64,000 nt of DNA from Theristus sp. LFF4_11. Its lineage: Eukaryota; Nematoda; Chromadorea; Monhysterida; Xyalidae. Shown here in pieces: positions 23,783-36,623 of the stretch (within the stretch, counting starts at the first letter, position 1; every line of letters starts with the position of its first letter). The notes under the pieces were generated by a model. The model was not told the origin of the DNA. It did not search any database and saw only the letters and a program-made list of their open reading frames with translations. Location: NCBI GenBank assembly GCA_030248135.1, contig JASANC010005374.1, positions 1 through 64,000 on the forward strand, given 5' to 3'. Made by a program: the position numbers and the translations under genes.

Positions 23783-24055
23783 TGTCAACCAAGATCAATA
23801 ATTTACATTGAAACTAAAATAACTTGCACAATCGTTTCTGTGAAAAACACAAATTTTCTAGCATAACAATTCACTCAGGTAATTCACTTCGATTTGACCC
23901 ACTCAGCTGTCTTGAACCAACTCGAGTTTTCACTTCCCAGTAAAAACGGGTCAACCTTTTCAACATTTCAGTTTCAACAAACGGGTCAACAGTTCAACAC
24001 GGTTATGCACAAACACGACTCTCTCTGTTCTGCGGTCCAGAACTGAAAAGGCTCA
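23783..24055 (+). repeat. Right LTR
   Basis: Direct repeat of 20452-20722 with the same TG...CA ends and the same paired AAACGGGTCAAC motifs. Small indels distinguish the two. Confidence 0.65.
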
Positions 24056-24719
24056 TAGAAAATCGCGCACTTGAAACAAAAGAACAAATGAAAATTGATC
24101 ACGTCATACAGAACAAGCGCAATATACTGATCGAATATATATCGAACATGTGACAATTCCCGGTCGGAACAATGCACAAATTGTGAAAAACAACAAAATA
24201 ACGTTGCACTTGCAAAAAAGACGCCTTCCACAAAATTTCTTTGATCGAATGGTGAATTCAAAATCAGTTGAACGTTCCGAAATTGTGAACGTTAAAAGTT
24301 GTGAATGACGCGTCGTGACAACTATCAGCAAAAATCTGTTTCAGACAACAAAATCCACTGTAACTTCGAGCAATCAACACGAACCGAACCGAATATAAAA
24401 AACAACAGAACAAAACCGCAAAGCGCACAATAAGATGAGCAGATGAATATAAAAAAGTAACAGCGCATTAAATATAACAGTAATTATAATAATAATAATA
24501 ATCAAGCTGACATTGCTGGGGTAGTTCGAAAGAAATTATTATCACTGCTATTTCAGATCGATCAGAAGAAAAAAGCTACTTTTGATCTACAGCTCAATCA
24601 ATGCGTGTCAATCACATTTTATCTCAATTTCTCCAACGCAGCAGTGAAATCACTTTTTTCATTCGAACCAGCCCAACAGATAACAGAACAGTAGTCATAA
24701 GATGATGAAAATTCATAAA
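24056..24719. other. Gene-free AT-rich spacer
   Basis: Lies between the LTR element and the end of Cdc42. It includes a short AAT microsatellite near 24485-24503. Nothing else recognised. Confidence 0.5.
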
Positions 24720-26618
<1,899 letters not shown>

Positions 26619-26894
26619 TCAAATCAGGAACAATAAAGTCCTGCTGCTAGCTGTGCAATGGAATTAATGGTAACTAACGAACTGGTCCATCCGAGGATTT
26701 GTGGAATCGACCGACTCTTCTGAATCTGAAAACTTTTGTAAAACTCATTCCAATTCAACAACATCGGTCATCAAATTGGGATCAAATTTTTTTTGTAATT
26801 CGTGAACATTCATTCAAATGAACGTCACCTTCAAATTCACTTCATTGTAGGGTTGTTAAAAAAACAAAAATCATCATTTTTGTTTGTTTTTTTA

Positions 26895-27868
26895 ATTATC
26901 TAAAAATGCGGGAGACGCATATAAAAGGAGGAATATGGCCTTGTGTAAGCAGTGAAAGACTTGGCTCGACAACGCTTTTCAAGTCTCTGATGTGGTACAC
27001 ACGGATACAAGTACATAAGAGTTATATTTTTGCGCCGCGTTTGCTGTTTAAAAGCTTGCTGAAAAGCGTAAAAACTTTGAAGTTATTTTTCAATTGTCCT
27101 CTTCAGTTTAGTCTAAAATCACACCATGTGCGAAATTCTGTAAATTCTGTGCAAAAACAGAAACATCAGAAATTGCAAAATATTGCTGCATGTAGCTTTA
27201 TCGTTGTTGTTGTTGTTGTTTTGTTGGGATTTTTAGGCGATGTTTTTAGCCAGGGCTAACCCAGAGAAGCGTACAGAACGCCATTGAGTAGGGCGCCCAT
27301 TGAGTTTTCTCTGTCATTAAGTGCCTACATACCCCTCGGCGGGGCTCGATCCCCCGAGCGCACAGACTGTAGTCTAACGCACTACCACCAGGCCACGAGG
27401 GTGACAATTGTTGTTGTTGCTAACGTACGCACCGCTGTGCATACAGCAGCACCAGTGCAAAAAGTGTTGTCTTTCGTTGATTTTCACCCTTTTTACCAAA
27501 CTCTTGTGACAGGATAAACCGGTGAGTCATTGCCACAGAAGGAGACCTTGCGTTCCCCAACGCCTCTGCGATACACTTTGTGCAAACCAGTGTCAGCGAT
27601 CTAAAGTCTGATCGTTATTTTAGTGGTTTTAGTGGTCGCTAAATGCTAGAAAAAAAGCAAATGTGAAAGTTTCATTTGTCTACAATGTACGAGGGTTGCC
27701 ACTTCCAACCGAAATAAAAAATAAACGGCGCAAAAATATGACTCTTATGTACTTGTATCCGTGTGTACCACATCAGAGACTTGAAAAGCGTTGTCGAGCC
27801 AAGTCTTTCACTGCTTACACAAGGCCATATTCCTCCTTTTATATGCGTCTCCCGCATTTTTAGATAAT
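26895..27868. mobile_element. Foldback element with 143-bp terminal inverted repeats
   Basis: 26895-27037 and 27726-27868 are inverted copies differing at about one base (GTTATATT versus GTCATATT), starting ATTATCTAAAAATGCGGGAG. Mirror ORFs in the arms are a side effect. The 690-bp core has a GTT microsatellite near 27200 and a tRNA-like segment, but no transposase. TA-like flanks (AATTA / TAATA) fit a Tc1/mariner-type MITE but are not decisive. Confidence 0.7.
27331..27403 (-). ncRNA. tRNA-like sequence with Pol III A and B boxes
   Basis: 73 nt on the minus strand. It has a six-pair acceptor-like stem (CCCTCG/CGAGGG), an A-box-like TGGCCTGGTGG, and a T-arm CGGGG-GATCGAG-CCCCG with a B-box-like GGATCGAGCCC. 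The anticodon arm does not fold: AGACT pairs with AGTCT, leaving a 2-nt loop. It is therefore probably a tRNA pseudogene or the head of a SINE inside the foldback element, not a working tRNA. Confidence 0.4.
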
Positions 27869-27949
27869 ATTCTGACTTTTACATAAGCCCCGAAGGTCGG
27901 ACCAAAATCACAATACGTTGGTCACACATTCTTCTAAACCCCGGACAAC

Positions 27950-30026
27950 TCAGGTTTTTCATTTTTCGTTTTTAGGCCAATTTCGCCTATGCTATTTCTA
28001 CGGCCCATTCGCCCAAAATCGTCACGATTCAGTACCTAGAATTGCTCACATAAGAAAACTGACCCAAAAGCAGTGATCGGCGGTTGAATTACCCTGGAAA
28101 ACACAGTTTTCTTGTTTTTCATTTCTGGACCGGTTTCACTAAATTCCACGGCCGATTCGCCCGAAATCGTCACGATTCGGAATCTAAAGTTGCTCACGTA
28201 AGAAAACTAACCCAAAATCTGTTATCAGCGCATTGAATTACCCCGGAAAACACAGTTTTCTTGTTTTTCATTTTTGGACCGATTTCGCCAATTTCCACGG
28301 CCGATTCGCCCGAAATCGTCACGATTCAGTACCTAGAATTGCTCACATAAGAAAACTAACCCAGAATCCGTGATCAGCGCATTGAATTACCAAGGAAAAC
28401 ACCGTTTTTTGTTTTTCATTTCTGGACCGATTTCGCCAATTTCCACGGCCGATTCGCCCGAAATCGTCACGATTCAGTATCTAGAGTTGCTCACATAAAA
28501 AACTAACCCAAAATCCGTGATCAGCGCATTGAATTACCCTGAAAAACACCCTTTTATTGTTTTTCGTTTCTGGGCCGTTTTCGCCAATTTCCACTGCCGA
28601 TTCGCCCGAAATCGTCACGATTCAGCACCTAAAGTTGCTCACGTAAAAAAACTAACCCAACATCTGTTATCAGCGCATTGAATTACCATGGAAAACACCG
28701 TTGTTTTGGTTTTTCATTTTTGGACCGATTTCGCCAATTTCCACGGCCGATTCGTCCGAAATCGTCACGATTCAGTACCTAGAATTGCTCACATAAGAAA
28801 ACTAACCCAGAATCCGTGATCAGCGCATTGAATTACCATGGAAAACACCGTTGTTTTGGTTTTTCATTTCTGGACCGATTTCGCCAATTTCCACGGCCGA
28901 TTCGCCCGAAATCGTCACGATTCAGTATCTAGAGTTGCTCACTTAAAAAACTAACTCAAAATCCGTGATCAGCGCATTGAATTACCCTGAAAACACCATT
29001 TTCTTGTTTTTCGTTTCTAGACCGATTTCGCCAATTTCAACGACCGATTCGCTTGAAATCGTCACGAATCAGCATCTAAAGTTGCTCACGTAAGAAAACT
29101 AACCCAAAATCCGTGATCAGCGCATTGAATTACCCTGGAAAACACCATTTTCTTGTTTTTCGTTTCTAGACCGATTTCGCCAATTTACACGGCCGAATCG
29201 CCCGAAATCGTCACGATTCAGCATCTAAAGTTGCTCACGTAAGAAAACTAACCCAAAATCCGTGATCAGCGCATTGAATTACCCTGGAAAACACTATTTT
29301 CTTGTTTTTCGTTTCTAGACCGATTTCGCCAATTTCCACGGCCGATTCGCCCGAAATCGTCACGATTCAGCATGTAAAGTTGCTCACGTAAGAAAACTAA
29401 CCCAAAATCCGTGATCAGCGCATTGAATTACCCTGGAAAACACCATTTTCTTGTTTTTCGTTTCTAGACCGATTTCGCCAATTTACACGGCCGATTCGCC
29501 CGAAATCGTCACGATTCAGCATCTAAAGTTGCTCACGTAAGAAAACTAACCCAAAATCCGTGATCAGCGCATTGAATTACCCTGGAAAACACATTTTTCT
29601 TGTTTTTCGTTTCTGGACCGATTTCGCCAATTTCCACGGCCGATTCGCCCGAAATCGTCACGATTCAGCATCTACAATTGCTCACGTAAGAAAACTAACC
29701 CAAAATCCGTGATCAGCGCATTGAATTACCCTGGAAAACACCATTTTCTTGTTTTTCGTTTCTAGACCGATTTCGCCAATTTCCACGGCCGATTCGCCCG
29801 AAATCGTCACGATTCAGCATCTAAAGTTGCTCACGTAAGAAAACTAACCCAAAATCCGTGATCAGCGCATTGAATTACCCTGGAAAACACCCTTTTCTTG
29901 TTTTTCGTTTCTAGACCGATTTCGCCAATTTCCACGGCCGATTCGCTCGAAATCGTCACGATTCAGCATCTAAAGTTGCTCACGTAAGAAAACTAACCCA
30001 AAATCCGTGATCAGCGCATTGAATTC
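27950..30026 (+). repeat. 149-bp satellite, 14 tandem units
   Basis: The phrase ATCGTCACGATTCAG recurs 14 times at about 149-bp spacing (28018 to 29955). Each unit also has GATCAGCGCATTGAATTACC and CCGATTTCGCCAATTTCCAC. Units near the right are the most alike and the leftmost are the most diverged. No ORF spans a unit. Confidence 0.9.
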
Positions 30027-30600
30027 CTACGGACTAGACCTTTTTCCTATTATTTTTCGTAGCTCAGACAAAATTTGTAAGAGTGAAAAGCTGATACCCA
30101 GTCGAAATGCTACGAACTGTAAAAAATGCACAATTTTGACGAAAAAAATGCCCGGGCAAAAAAAAATTTCACAATCTACGGATGAAATTACCCCAGGAAA
30201 CATTTTTGTTCGACTGTGAAAGTGTCGCAGGTAAAAATTGAAAGGGCGCACACTTAAAACCAGGTGAAAACCCTGCGAACTTTTAAAAATGCCCAATTTT
30301 TTACCCAAAACAAGGTCTGGGTAAAAAATTAATCCGATTTTCAAAATCTCCGGATGGAATTACCCCAGGAAACATTTTTGTTCGACTGTGAAAGTGTCGC
30401 AGGTAAAAATTGAAAGGGCGCACACTTAAAACCAGGTGAAAACCCTGCGAACTTTTAAAAATGCCCAATTTTTACCCAAAAACAGGGTCTGGGTAAAAAA
30501 TTAACCCAATTTTCAAAATCTCCGGATGGAATTACCCCAGGAAACATTTTTGTTTGACTGTGAAAGTGTCGCAGGTAAAAACTGAAAGGGCGCACACATG
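30027..30600 (+). repeat. ~175-bp tandem repeat, about three units
   Basis: GAATTACCCCAGGAAACATT recurs at about 30186, 30358 and 30530, with AGTGTCGCAGGTAAAAA and AAACCAGGTGAAAACCCTG in each unit. A diverged unit occupies 30027-30180. The unit boundary phrase GAATTACCCC-GGAAAC resembles that of the neighbouring 149-bp satellite. Confidence 0.8.
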
Positions 30601-31003
30601 TTGATTACATACCAGAAAAAAAAAGGACAAAGGGAAATAAGTAACACGATTTTCAGAATAGGTTTTTCGTGTCTAGAGCGTATGAAAAATCGTCCGATGA
30701 AAATTTTTTCGCGGCTCCAAGCACAACTTTGGGTGTTCGTTTCGTGTGCACAGAACCAAGTTTGTGGCTTATACTATGCTCGCTGCAGGGCAGCGAGAAA
30801 GTTTGAAAAACGCGCGCGAGGGGAAAACGGCTCATATTATGCGTGATGCGCTGTCCGCTCGCTGACGCTCGCTCGCGCATCCGCATGATAGACAAAAGTA
30901 GACGAAAAATTTTTCAAATTTTTTTTTTAAGTTTGAAAAAAAAATCCAAATTTTAAAAAAAAAAACGAAAAAAAAATAATAAAAAAATTTTTTTTTCAAA
31001 GCC
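30601..31003. other. No gene recognised; GC-rich patch and A/T tracts
   Basis: 30650-30900 is GC-richer with GCTCGC repeats near 30860. 30900-31000 is A/T homopolymer. No splice-consistent exon. Confidence 0.4.
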
Positions 31004-31073
31004 CCTAACCCTAGGTGGGGGGGGTACACCCCCCCCCAGAGCACCCGAGACCTCCGCGTGGGGGGGGTGGGGG
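31004..31073 (-). repeat. G-rich repeat, left half of an interrupted copy
   Basis: CCCTAACCCTAGGTGGGG, then GTACACCCC, CAGAGCACCCGAGACCTCC and GCGTGGGGGG. This is the complement of the end of 36001-36180. The copy continues at 33283 after a 2.2-kb interruption. Confidence 0.65.
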
Positions 31074-31335
31074 AATCATAGACAAAAGACCGCACGTACC
31101 AAAAGACCGCACGTGCCAAAAGACCGCAAGACCAAAATACCGCAGATTGGTGTGGAACCAAAATACCGCACGTGCCAAAAGACCGCACGAGCATTTAGAA
31201 AGTCGGTTCCGCTTTCTGTTTCGATTTTACAATTGCATCAAGCAACATTCGTATCATTTCTTGTGATAAATTGTGTTGTTTTCGTTTGTTCATTGTTCGA
31301 GTTTCACTTTTACGCAACAAAAATGTTTTTCTTGG

Positions 31336-31405
31336 TTCAGTGGATTTGGAACACGGCCAAATAGCGTTTTCGGGGTTCAGTGGATTTGGAACACGGCCAA
31401 ATAGT
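31336..31405 (+). repeat. 39-bp direct duplication
   Basis: GGTTCAGTGGATTTGGAACA plus CGGCCAAATAG occurs twice in a row (31336 and 31375). Confidence 0.8.
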
Positions 31406-31439
31406 GAAAATGATTGTGGACACAGCCTTTAAAACTCAC

Positions 31440-33090
31440 TTTTGTTTGATAATTTCTCATGGATTATTAAAATTGGCTGAGGGAATCGTGAGCTTGGCGA
31501 CGTTTTCTGTTGGCGGTCTGCGCGTTTCACCGTGTTTGTCTTGTGTGTGCACCAACCTGTCACGCAACTCTACCGGCGATGTGCTCAACCGATTTCAAGG
31601 AAGTACGGCTCAATCAACTCAGAAGAACACCGGCGACACGATGATGTGTCGCTTGTGGTTAGTTCCGATCGTTTTTTTCAAACCAAAGAAGTCCAAAATC
31701 TCCATAAATTTGTGTTTTGTCGTTTTTCACACTTTTTTATTGCAAAGAAACCGAGGCTGAATTTCAAAACAACAAACGACAAACAACATATCAACGTGTT
31801 TCCGCTGCTCTGCTGAGTTGATTGAGTCATGGATCATGAAAATTGGCTGGGGGAATCGTGAGCTGGGCGACGTTTTCTCTTGACAATCTGCGCGTTTCAC
31901 CGTGTGTGTCGCGCGCGCCGACCTGTCACGCAGCACTGCCGGCGCTGTGCTTGACCGATTTCGACGAACGACAGCTCAATCAATTCAGCAGAACACCGGC
32001 AACACGATGATGTGTCGCTTATGGTTAGTTCCGATCATTTTTTCAAAAACCAAAAAATCAAAATCACAATAAATTTGTGTTTTGTCGTTTTTCACACTTT
32101 TTTATTGCAAAGCAACCGATGTTGAATAAAACAACAACCAACCACAAACTACATATCAACGTTTTCCGGATGTTCTGCTGTGATGATTGAGCCGTCGATC
32201 GTCAAAATCGGCCGAGGAAATCGTGATTTGGGCGACGTTATGTGTTGGCTGTTAGTGTGTTTCACCGTATGTGTCGCGCGCGCCAACCTATCACGCAGCA
32301 CTGCCGGCGATGTGCTTGACCGATTTCGACGAACGACAGCTCAATCAATTCAGCAGAACACCGGCAACACGATGATGTGTCGCTTGTGGTTAGTTCTAAT
32401 CATTTTTTCAAAAACCAAAAAAGTCCAAAATCACCATAAATTTGTGTTTTGTCGTTTTTTACACTTTTTTATTGCAAAGAAACCGAGGCTGAATTAAACC
32501 AACAACCAACAACAAACAACATATCAACCTGTTCCCGCTGCTCTGCTGAGTTGATTGAGTCATGGATCATGAAAATTGGCTGGAGGAATCGTGAGCTGGG
32601 CGACGTTTTCTCTTGACAATCTGCTCGTTTCGCCGTGTGTGTCGCGCGCGCCGACCTGTCACGCAGCACTGTCGGCGCTGTGCTTGATCGATTTCGACGA
32701 ACGACAGCTCAATCAATTCAGCAGAACACCGGCAACGCGATAATGTGTCGTTTGCGGCTGGTTCCGATCATAATTTTTTAAAACCAAAAATCCAAAGTCA
32801 CCAAAAATTTGTGTTTTGTCGTTTTTCACACTTTTTTTATTGCGCGTCAATCGAGGTTGAATGGAACTAAGACCATCCATAAACGACGCGTAATCATGTT
32901 CCGGGTGCTCTGCTAATTTGATTGAGCCATGGATTGTCAAAATCGGCCAAGGAAATCGTGATCTGGACGACGTTATGTGTTCGTTGTTTGTGCTTCACGA
33001 CATGTGCCTTGTGCGCCGACCTGTCACGCGACTCTGCCGGCGCTGTGCTCGGCCGATTTCAAGGATCGACGGCTCAATCAATGATTTTTG
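31440..33090 (+). repeat. ~365-bp tandem array, about 4.5 units
   Basis: ATGATGTGTCGCTTGTGGTT recurs at 31642, 32006, 32371 and (diverged) about 32740. Each unit also has TTGTGTTTTGTCGTTTTTCA and CGACCTGTCACGCAGCACTG. Small ORFs on both strands shift frame between units. Confidence 0.85.
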
Positions 33091-33282
33091 TGGAATAAAA
33101 AAGAATAGGAAGACAAAATAAACATAAAAACATATCATAATCACGTACGCAGTGAATAATTTTGGTGCGGTCTTTTGGCACGTGCGGTATTTTGGTTTGA
33201 TAGCATCTGCGGTCTTTTGGTCACAAAAAAATCTCAAATCTGCGGTCTTTTGGCACGTGCGGTCTTTTGTCCGCAAGCCGGT

Positions 33283-33395
33283 GGGGGGGGGGGTCACGCG
33301 ACACCCACCCCCCAAAACCTGACACTGGACCATCCACACCCCCCCCCCTCGAAATTTGCTAGACACCCCCCCCACCCCCCCCAGATGGACTTAAG
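33283..33395 (-). repeat. G-rich repeat, right half of the interrupted copy
   Basis: GGGGTCACGCGACACCC, CCAAAACCTGACACTGGACC and CTCGAAATTTGCTAGACACC occur in the same order as the complement of 36001-36110. Confidence 0.65.
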
Positions 33396-34700
33396 TAACA
33401 GTGACACCCCCCAAAAATTTTCTCGGACCACCCAAAAATCATGAATTTTTGCTCAAAAATCGTGATTTTTTGTCTTTAAAGACCATAATATAAGCTAAAT
33501 ATATGATAACTTGACATTCTTCATTGTAATTTCAAAGATTTTGCAGCAAAATTTAGCGTTTTTCCTTCAAAATTTAAGCGAAAAAATCTCATGGGTGGGG
33601 TGGGGGGTGTGTACCCCCCCCAGAAAATTTTCTACAATAGTGCACCCCCCATGGCCCACGCCTGGGGGGGTGTCACTGTACCATGACTGACACCCCCCCC
33701 CCACTGAAAAATTTTCGGCACCCCCCCCCCACGTGACGACACCCCCCCCCTCGAAAATTTGCCCGTGGGGGGGGCCCCCATGGGGGTGGTCCCACGTTAC
33801 CATAGTTTAAACCCCCCCTCACTTTTTGGTCGGCAGTCGGCACCCCCCCCCCCATAGTTGTTCCAGAGCCGAGGTGTTGGGGGGGGGGCGATATAGATAG
33901 CTGGAGCAAATTTTCCAGATAGATAGCTGGAAAATTTGGGGGGGCCGCGGGGGGGGGGGCATGTGACTTTGGGGGGGGCGGTCAAAATTTTGAAATTTGA
34001 TAGATAAACAGCTAAAATGCTAAAAAGCTATAAAAACAGCAAAATAATGCTAAAAATACACTAAAAATTAAGTATAAACGTGTATTTTACCTAAAATTAG
34101 CAAAGTTTTCAAGAATTACGAGCAAAAATGGTCAATTTTAGTCAAAAATTGACTCATTTTATGTCTTCGAAGACAAAAATTTTCAGATAGATAGCTGGCT
34201 AAATTTTTTTTTGAATAGATAACAGCTGAGCCGGAAAAAACCTGTCTGATAGAGATAGATTCGAAAATTTTGGGGGGGCGCCCCCCCCCCCTAGAACAAC
34301 TATGCAACCAGAAAATTTTTTTGGGCCCACGGTACTGGGGGTGCACGGGATCGCACGGGTGATACCAAATTTTTGCGTTAGAAAAACACAGAAATTCTTG
34401 TAAAATACAGAATATTTTGTGCAAACAAGCTGCTTGTTTTGTCAGAAACAACAAAATCTATGCAGGGACAGACACAAACGTCAAGAAAATGCAAAAATTA
34501 CGGTATTTTTGGAAAAAATTGAGATGAGATTGACCACCGTGAGGGGGGGTGCGATCCCGTGTTTTCTCGCGGAGGGGGGTGGGGGGGGGGAGTCTGGTAC
34601 CCGTGTCGAGGTAAAGGGGGGGGGGGTACACGGGTATCTGCCGAATGCACCGAGCATCAGCAGCAGCATCAACATTGGCAGACAAGTGTCAGACTGAAAC
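33396..34700. repeat. G/C-tract low-complexity region
   Basis: Dozens of C or G runs of 7-12, mixed with GATAGATAGCTGGAAAATTT phrases. Local inverted pairs include CATAGTTGTTCC at 33852 with GGCCTAGAACAACTATG-like sequence at 34292, and GTGCACGGGATCGCAC at 34341 with GTGCGATCCCGTG at 34549. All ORFs here are compositional. Confidence 0.6.
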
Positions 34701-35144
34701 GAAACAGACGGCTGGACGTTTGGCTGTCCGGATTTCGAGCGAATCTGAAATGAAAAAACCGTGAATGATTGGACGCAACCAGAAACAATTGTTTTTTTTC
34801 TTGCTTTTCTTGCTCAACTGTTGTTCAACAGAAACAACAGCTTTTCTTGCTCAATCGTTTACTTGGCAAAATCTGGCTCTGGACTTTCAGCTTGGGGGAT
34901 CTTTTCACACGAAAAATGAAAGTTCATACAATCACACCATGATTACCACAATGTGCATTGGAGTACCGCGCTTCGCAATCCGCAAAAACTGCGGCTGGAA
35001 TCTTGTGGCTACAGTTTGCGGGCTGTGCACCATGTGCGACATCTGCGCATTGGTTTGAGGCTTTAGCCATGTTGCAAACTTTACAAAAAAAGGTGAAGGA
35101 AACAAAGAAAAAACTTCCAATCGGTCGCATGAAAACGCTAAATG

Positions 35145-35250
35145 AGGTCACCCAAACCAAATCTGGAAAGTTCCGCCATACGGGAGTCATTCGGGAGGCG
35201 ATTGCACATCAAATGTGGTTCTTCGAACCCCCTGGTTGATTTAGCACAAC
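35145..35250 (+). repeat. Duplicated 110-bp segment, copy 1
   Basis: GAGGTCACCCAAACCAAATC through GATTTAGCACAACTTT. It matches 35835-35945 and is followed in both places by T-rich sequence and an AACAACCCTA phrase. Confidence 0.7.
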
Positions 35251-35834
35251 TTTTTTTTTAATTTTTTTAAAACAAAAATGACAATTTTTGTCTTTTTTTA
35301 ACAACCCTAGGTGGTTGTTAAACAAAAATGAATTTTTTTTTTTAAAGTGATTAAAAAAAACAAAAATGCCGATTTTTTTTTAAATTCGAAAAATTTTCCT
35401 CTAATATGCTCTGAAAACCTCAATTTTGGCAAAATTTTTCGAAAGTTCAACAAAAATTTTCTTTGATTATACCTCGTAAAACCTTTAGCAGTCGATTTTG
35501 GGCCGTTTTACCGACTGATTTTAGGCTACGACAACATCTGCGATGAAGTTTTTGAGCGTCCCAAAGCTTGGCCTACCATTTCCGATGCAGATAATGTGAC
35601 GATTCGCCTCGCAGAGCGTCCGATTGTGCTCGCTGCTCCGTTTGCAAGTGCTACGTTGTCTGGTTGCTTGCTGCTTCGTGTCGTGTCGTCGCGACACCAT
35701 CAGAAGAATTGATCGAATTTCAAGGCGGTATGTTTGTCTTCACTTTAGCATTAGTTTAGCTGGGGACAATTAGTGACGTTTTGGAGGTCAAAACACAAGA
35801 AGAGGCATGGTGACGGTTTGGAAAAGGGGTAATT

Positions 35835-35945
35835 GAGGTCACCAAAACAAAATCTGCAAAGTTCCGTCATATGGGAGTCATTCGGGAGGCGCTTGCATAT
35901 CATATGTGGTTCTTCGGACTCTCTGATTGATTTAGCACAACTTTG
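35835..35945 (+). repeat. Duplicated 110-bp segment, copy 2
   Basis: Same order of phrases as copy 1 (AAGTTCCG, GGGAGTCATTCGGGAGGCG, ATGTGGTTCTTCG, TTGATTTAGCACAAC). A 3' remnant recurs near 36182. Confidence 0.7.
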
Positions 35946-36000
35946 ATTTTTGAAATTTTTTTTTAAATTTAAAAAAAATGACGATTTTTGTTTTTTTTAA

Positions 36001-36180
36001 CAACCCTAACCCTAGGTCGGTGGGGTGTCTAGGAAATTTCGAGGGGGGGGGGTGGTTGGTCCAGTGTCAGGTTTTGGGGGGAGAGTGGGGGTGTCGCGTG
36101 ACCCCCCCAACCCCCCCCCCACGTGGAGGTGTCGGGTGCTCTGGGGGGTGTACCCCCCACCCATCCCACGTCTTCGGTAC
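36001..36180 (+). repeat. G-rich repeat, uninterrupted copy (empty site)
   Basis: CCCTAACCCTAGGTCGG, TCTAGGAAATTTCGAGG, CCAGTGTCAGGTTTTGG, GTCGCGTGACCCCCC, CACGTGGAGGTGTCGGGTGC and GGTGTACCCCCC run without a break. This shows the continuity lost at 31073/33283. A degenerate copy lies near 61640-61710. Confidence 0.65.
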
Positions 36181-36623
36181 TGTTTAGCACAACTTCGATT
36201 TTTGAAAAAAAAGTTTTTAATTAAAAAAACAAAAATGACGATTTTTGGTTTTTTAACAACCCTAGACTAGGGTTTTTAGACCAGTTTTTGTTCTCACGAT
36301 GAAACAAAAAATTGAATTGTTCATCACAAGCTTTTAACTAATCCACAATTCTTTTCAAAGCATTTAGGGGGTATTTAACTTTTATTCACTTCACAGACTT
36401 ATTTCACACACATTATTGCGCAGTTACTGAATCTTGTTGCATTTCTGAGAGCAATAAAACAAATTCTTTTCTTTTTTTCCATTTTCATGCAAACAACCAA
36501 AATTCTACGATTTTCGTTCATACCACGATTAACACAAAACAATAATATCAAAAAATAGCTTCTTGTGTTACAAGCGGTGCGTTTAGTTTCCGAAACTCTT
36601 TCAAACAGATACACCAGAAAAAG

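Larger units (their letters stand above)
20452..24055 (+). mobile_element. Degenerate Ty3/gypsy-type LTR retrotransposon
   Basis: Two direct repeats of about 271 and 273 bp bound a 3.06-kb interior. Both begin TGTCAACC and end GGCTCA, as TG...CA LTRs do. The interior carries gag-like and aspartic protease sequence on the minus strand (20860-21840) and reverse transcriptase on the plus strand (21892-22800), all broken. For a plus-strand element the order gag, protease, RT is right, but the first two are flipped. RNase H and integrase are not recognisable in 22800-23780. The LTRs differ at roughly a fifth of positions by eye, which suggests an old insertion. No convincing target duplication, primer-binding site or polypurine tract was seen. 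Confidence 0.7.
31074..33282. mobile_element. 2.2-kb inverted-repeat element with subterminal 17-bp repeats
   Basis: Both ends carry clusters of CCAAAAGACCGCACGTG in opposite orientation (31081-31195 and 33165-33275), making inverted termini around GACAAAAGACCGCACGT. The core is a ~365-bp tandem array. The flanks on either side are the two halves of one G-rich repeat that is uninterrupted at 36001-36180, so this is an insertion with an empty-site paralogue. No transposase was seen. The site lies in a G run, so any target duplication is hidden. Confidence 0.65.

Noticed and set aside
26906..27259. 117-codon ORF with a mirror-image partner at 27857-27672
   Set aside because: Both are readings of the 143-bp inverted arms of a foldback element.
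31380..32669. ORFs of 66-126 codons in the 365-bp array
   Set aside because: Frames shift from unit to unit, and no ORF keeps its frame throughout the array.
34765..35058. 97-codon ORF beginning with a signal-peptide-like stretch
   Set aside because: It overlaps repeat-derived sequence, has no recognisable domain and no supporting splice context.
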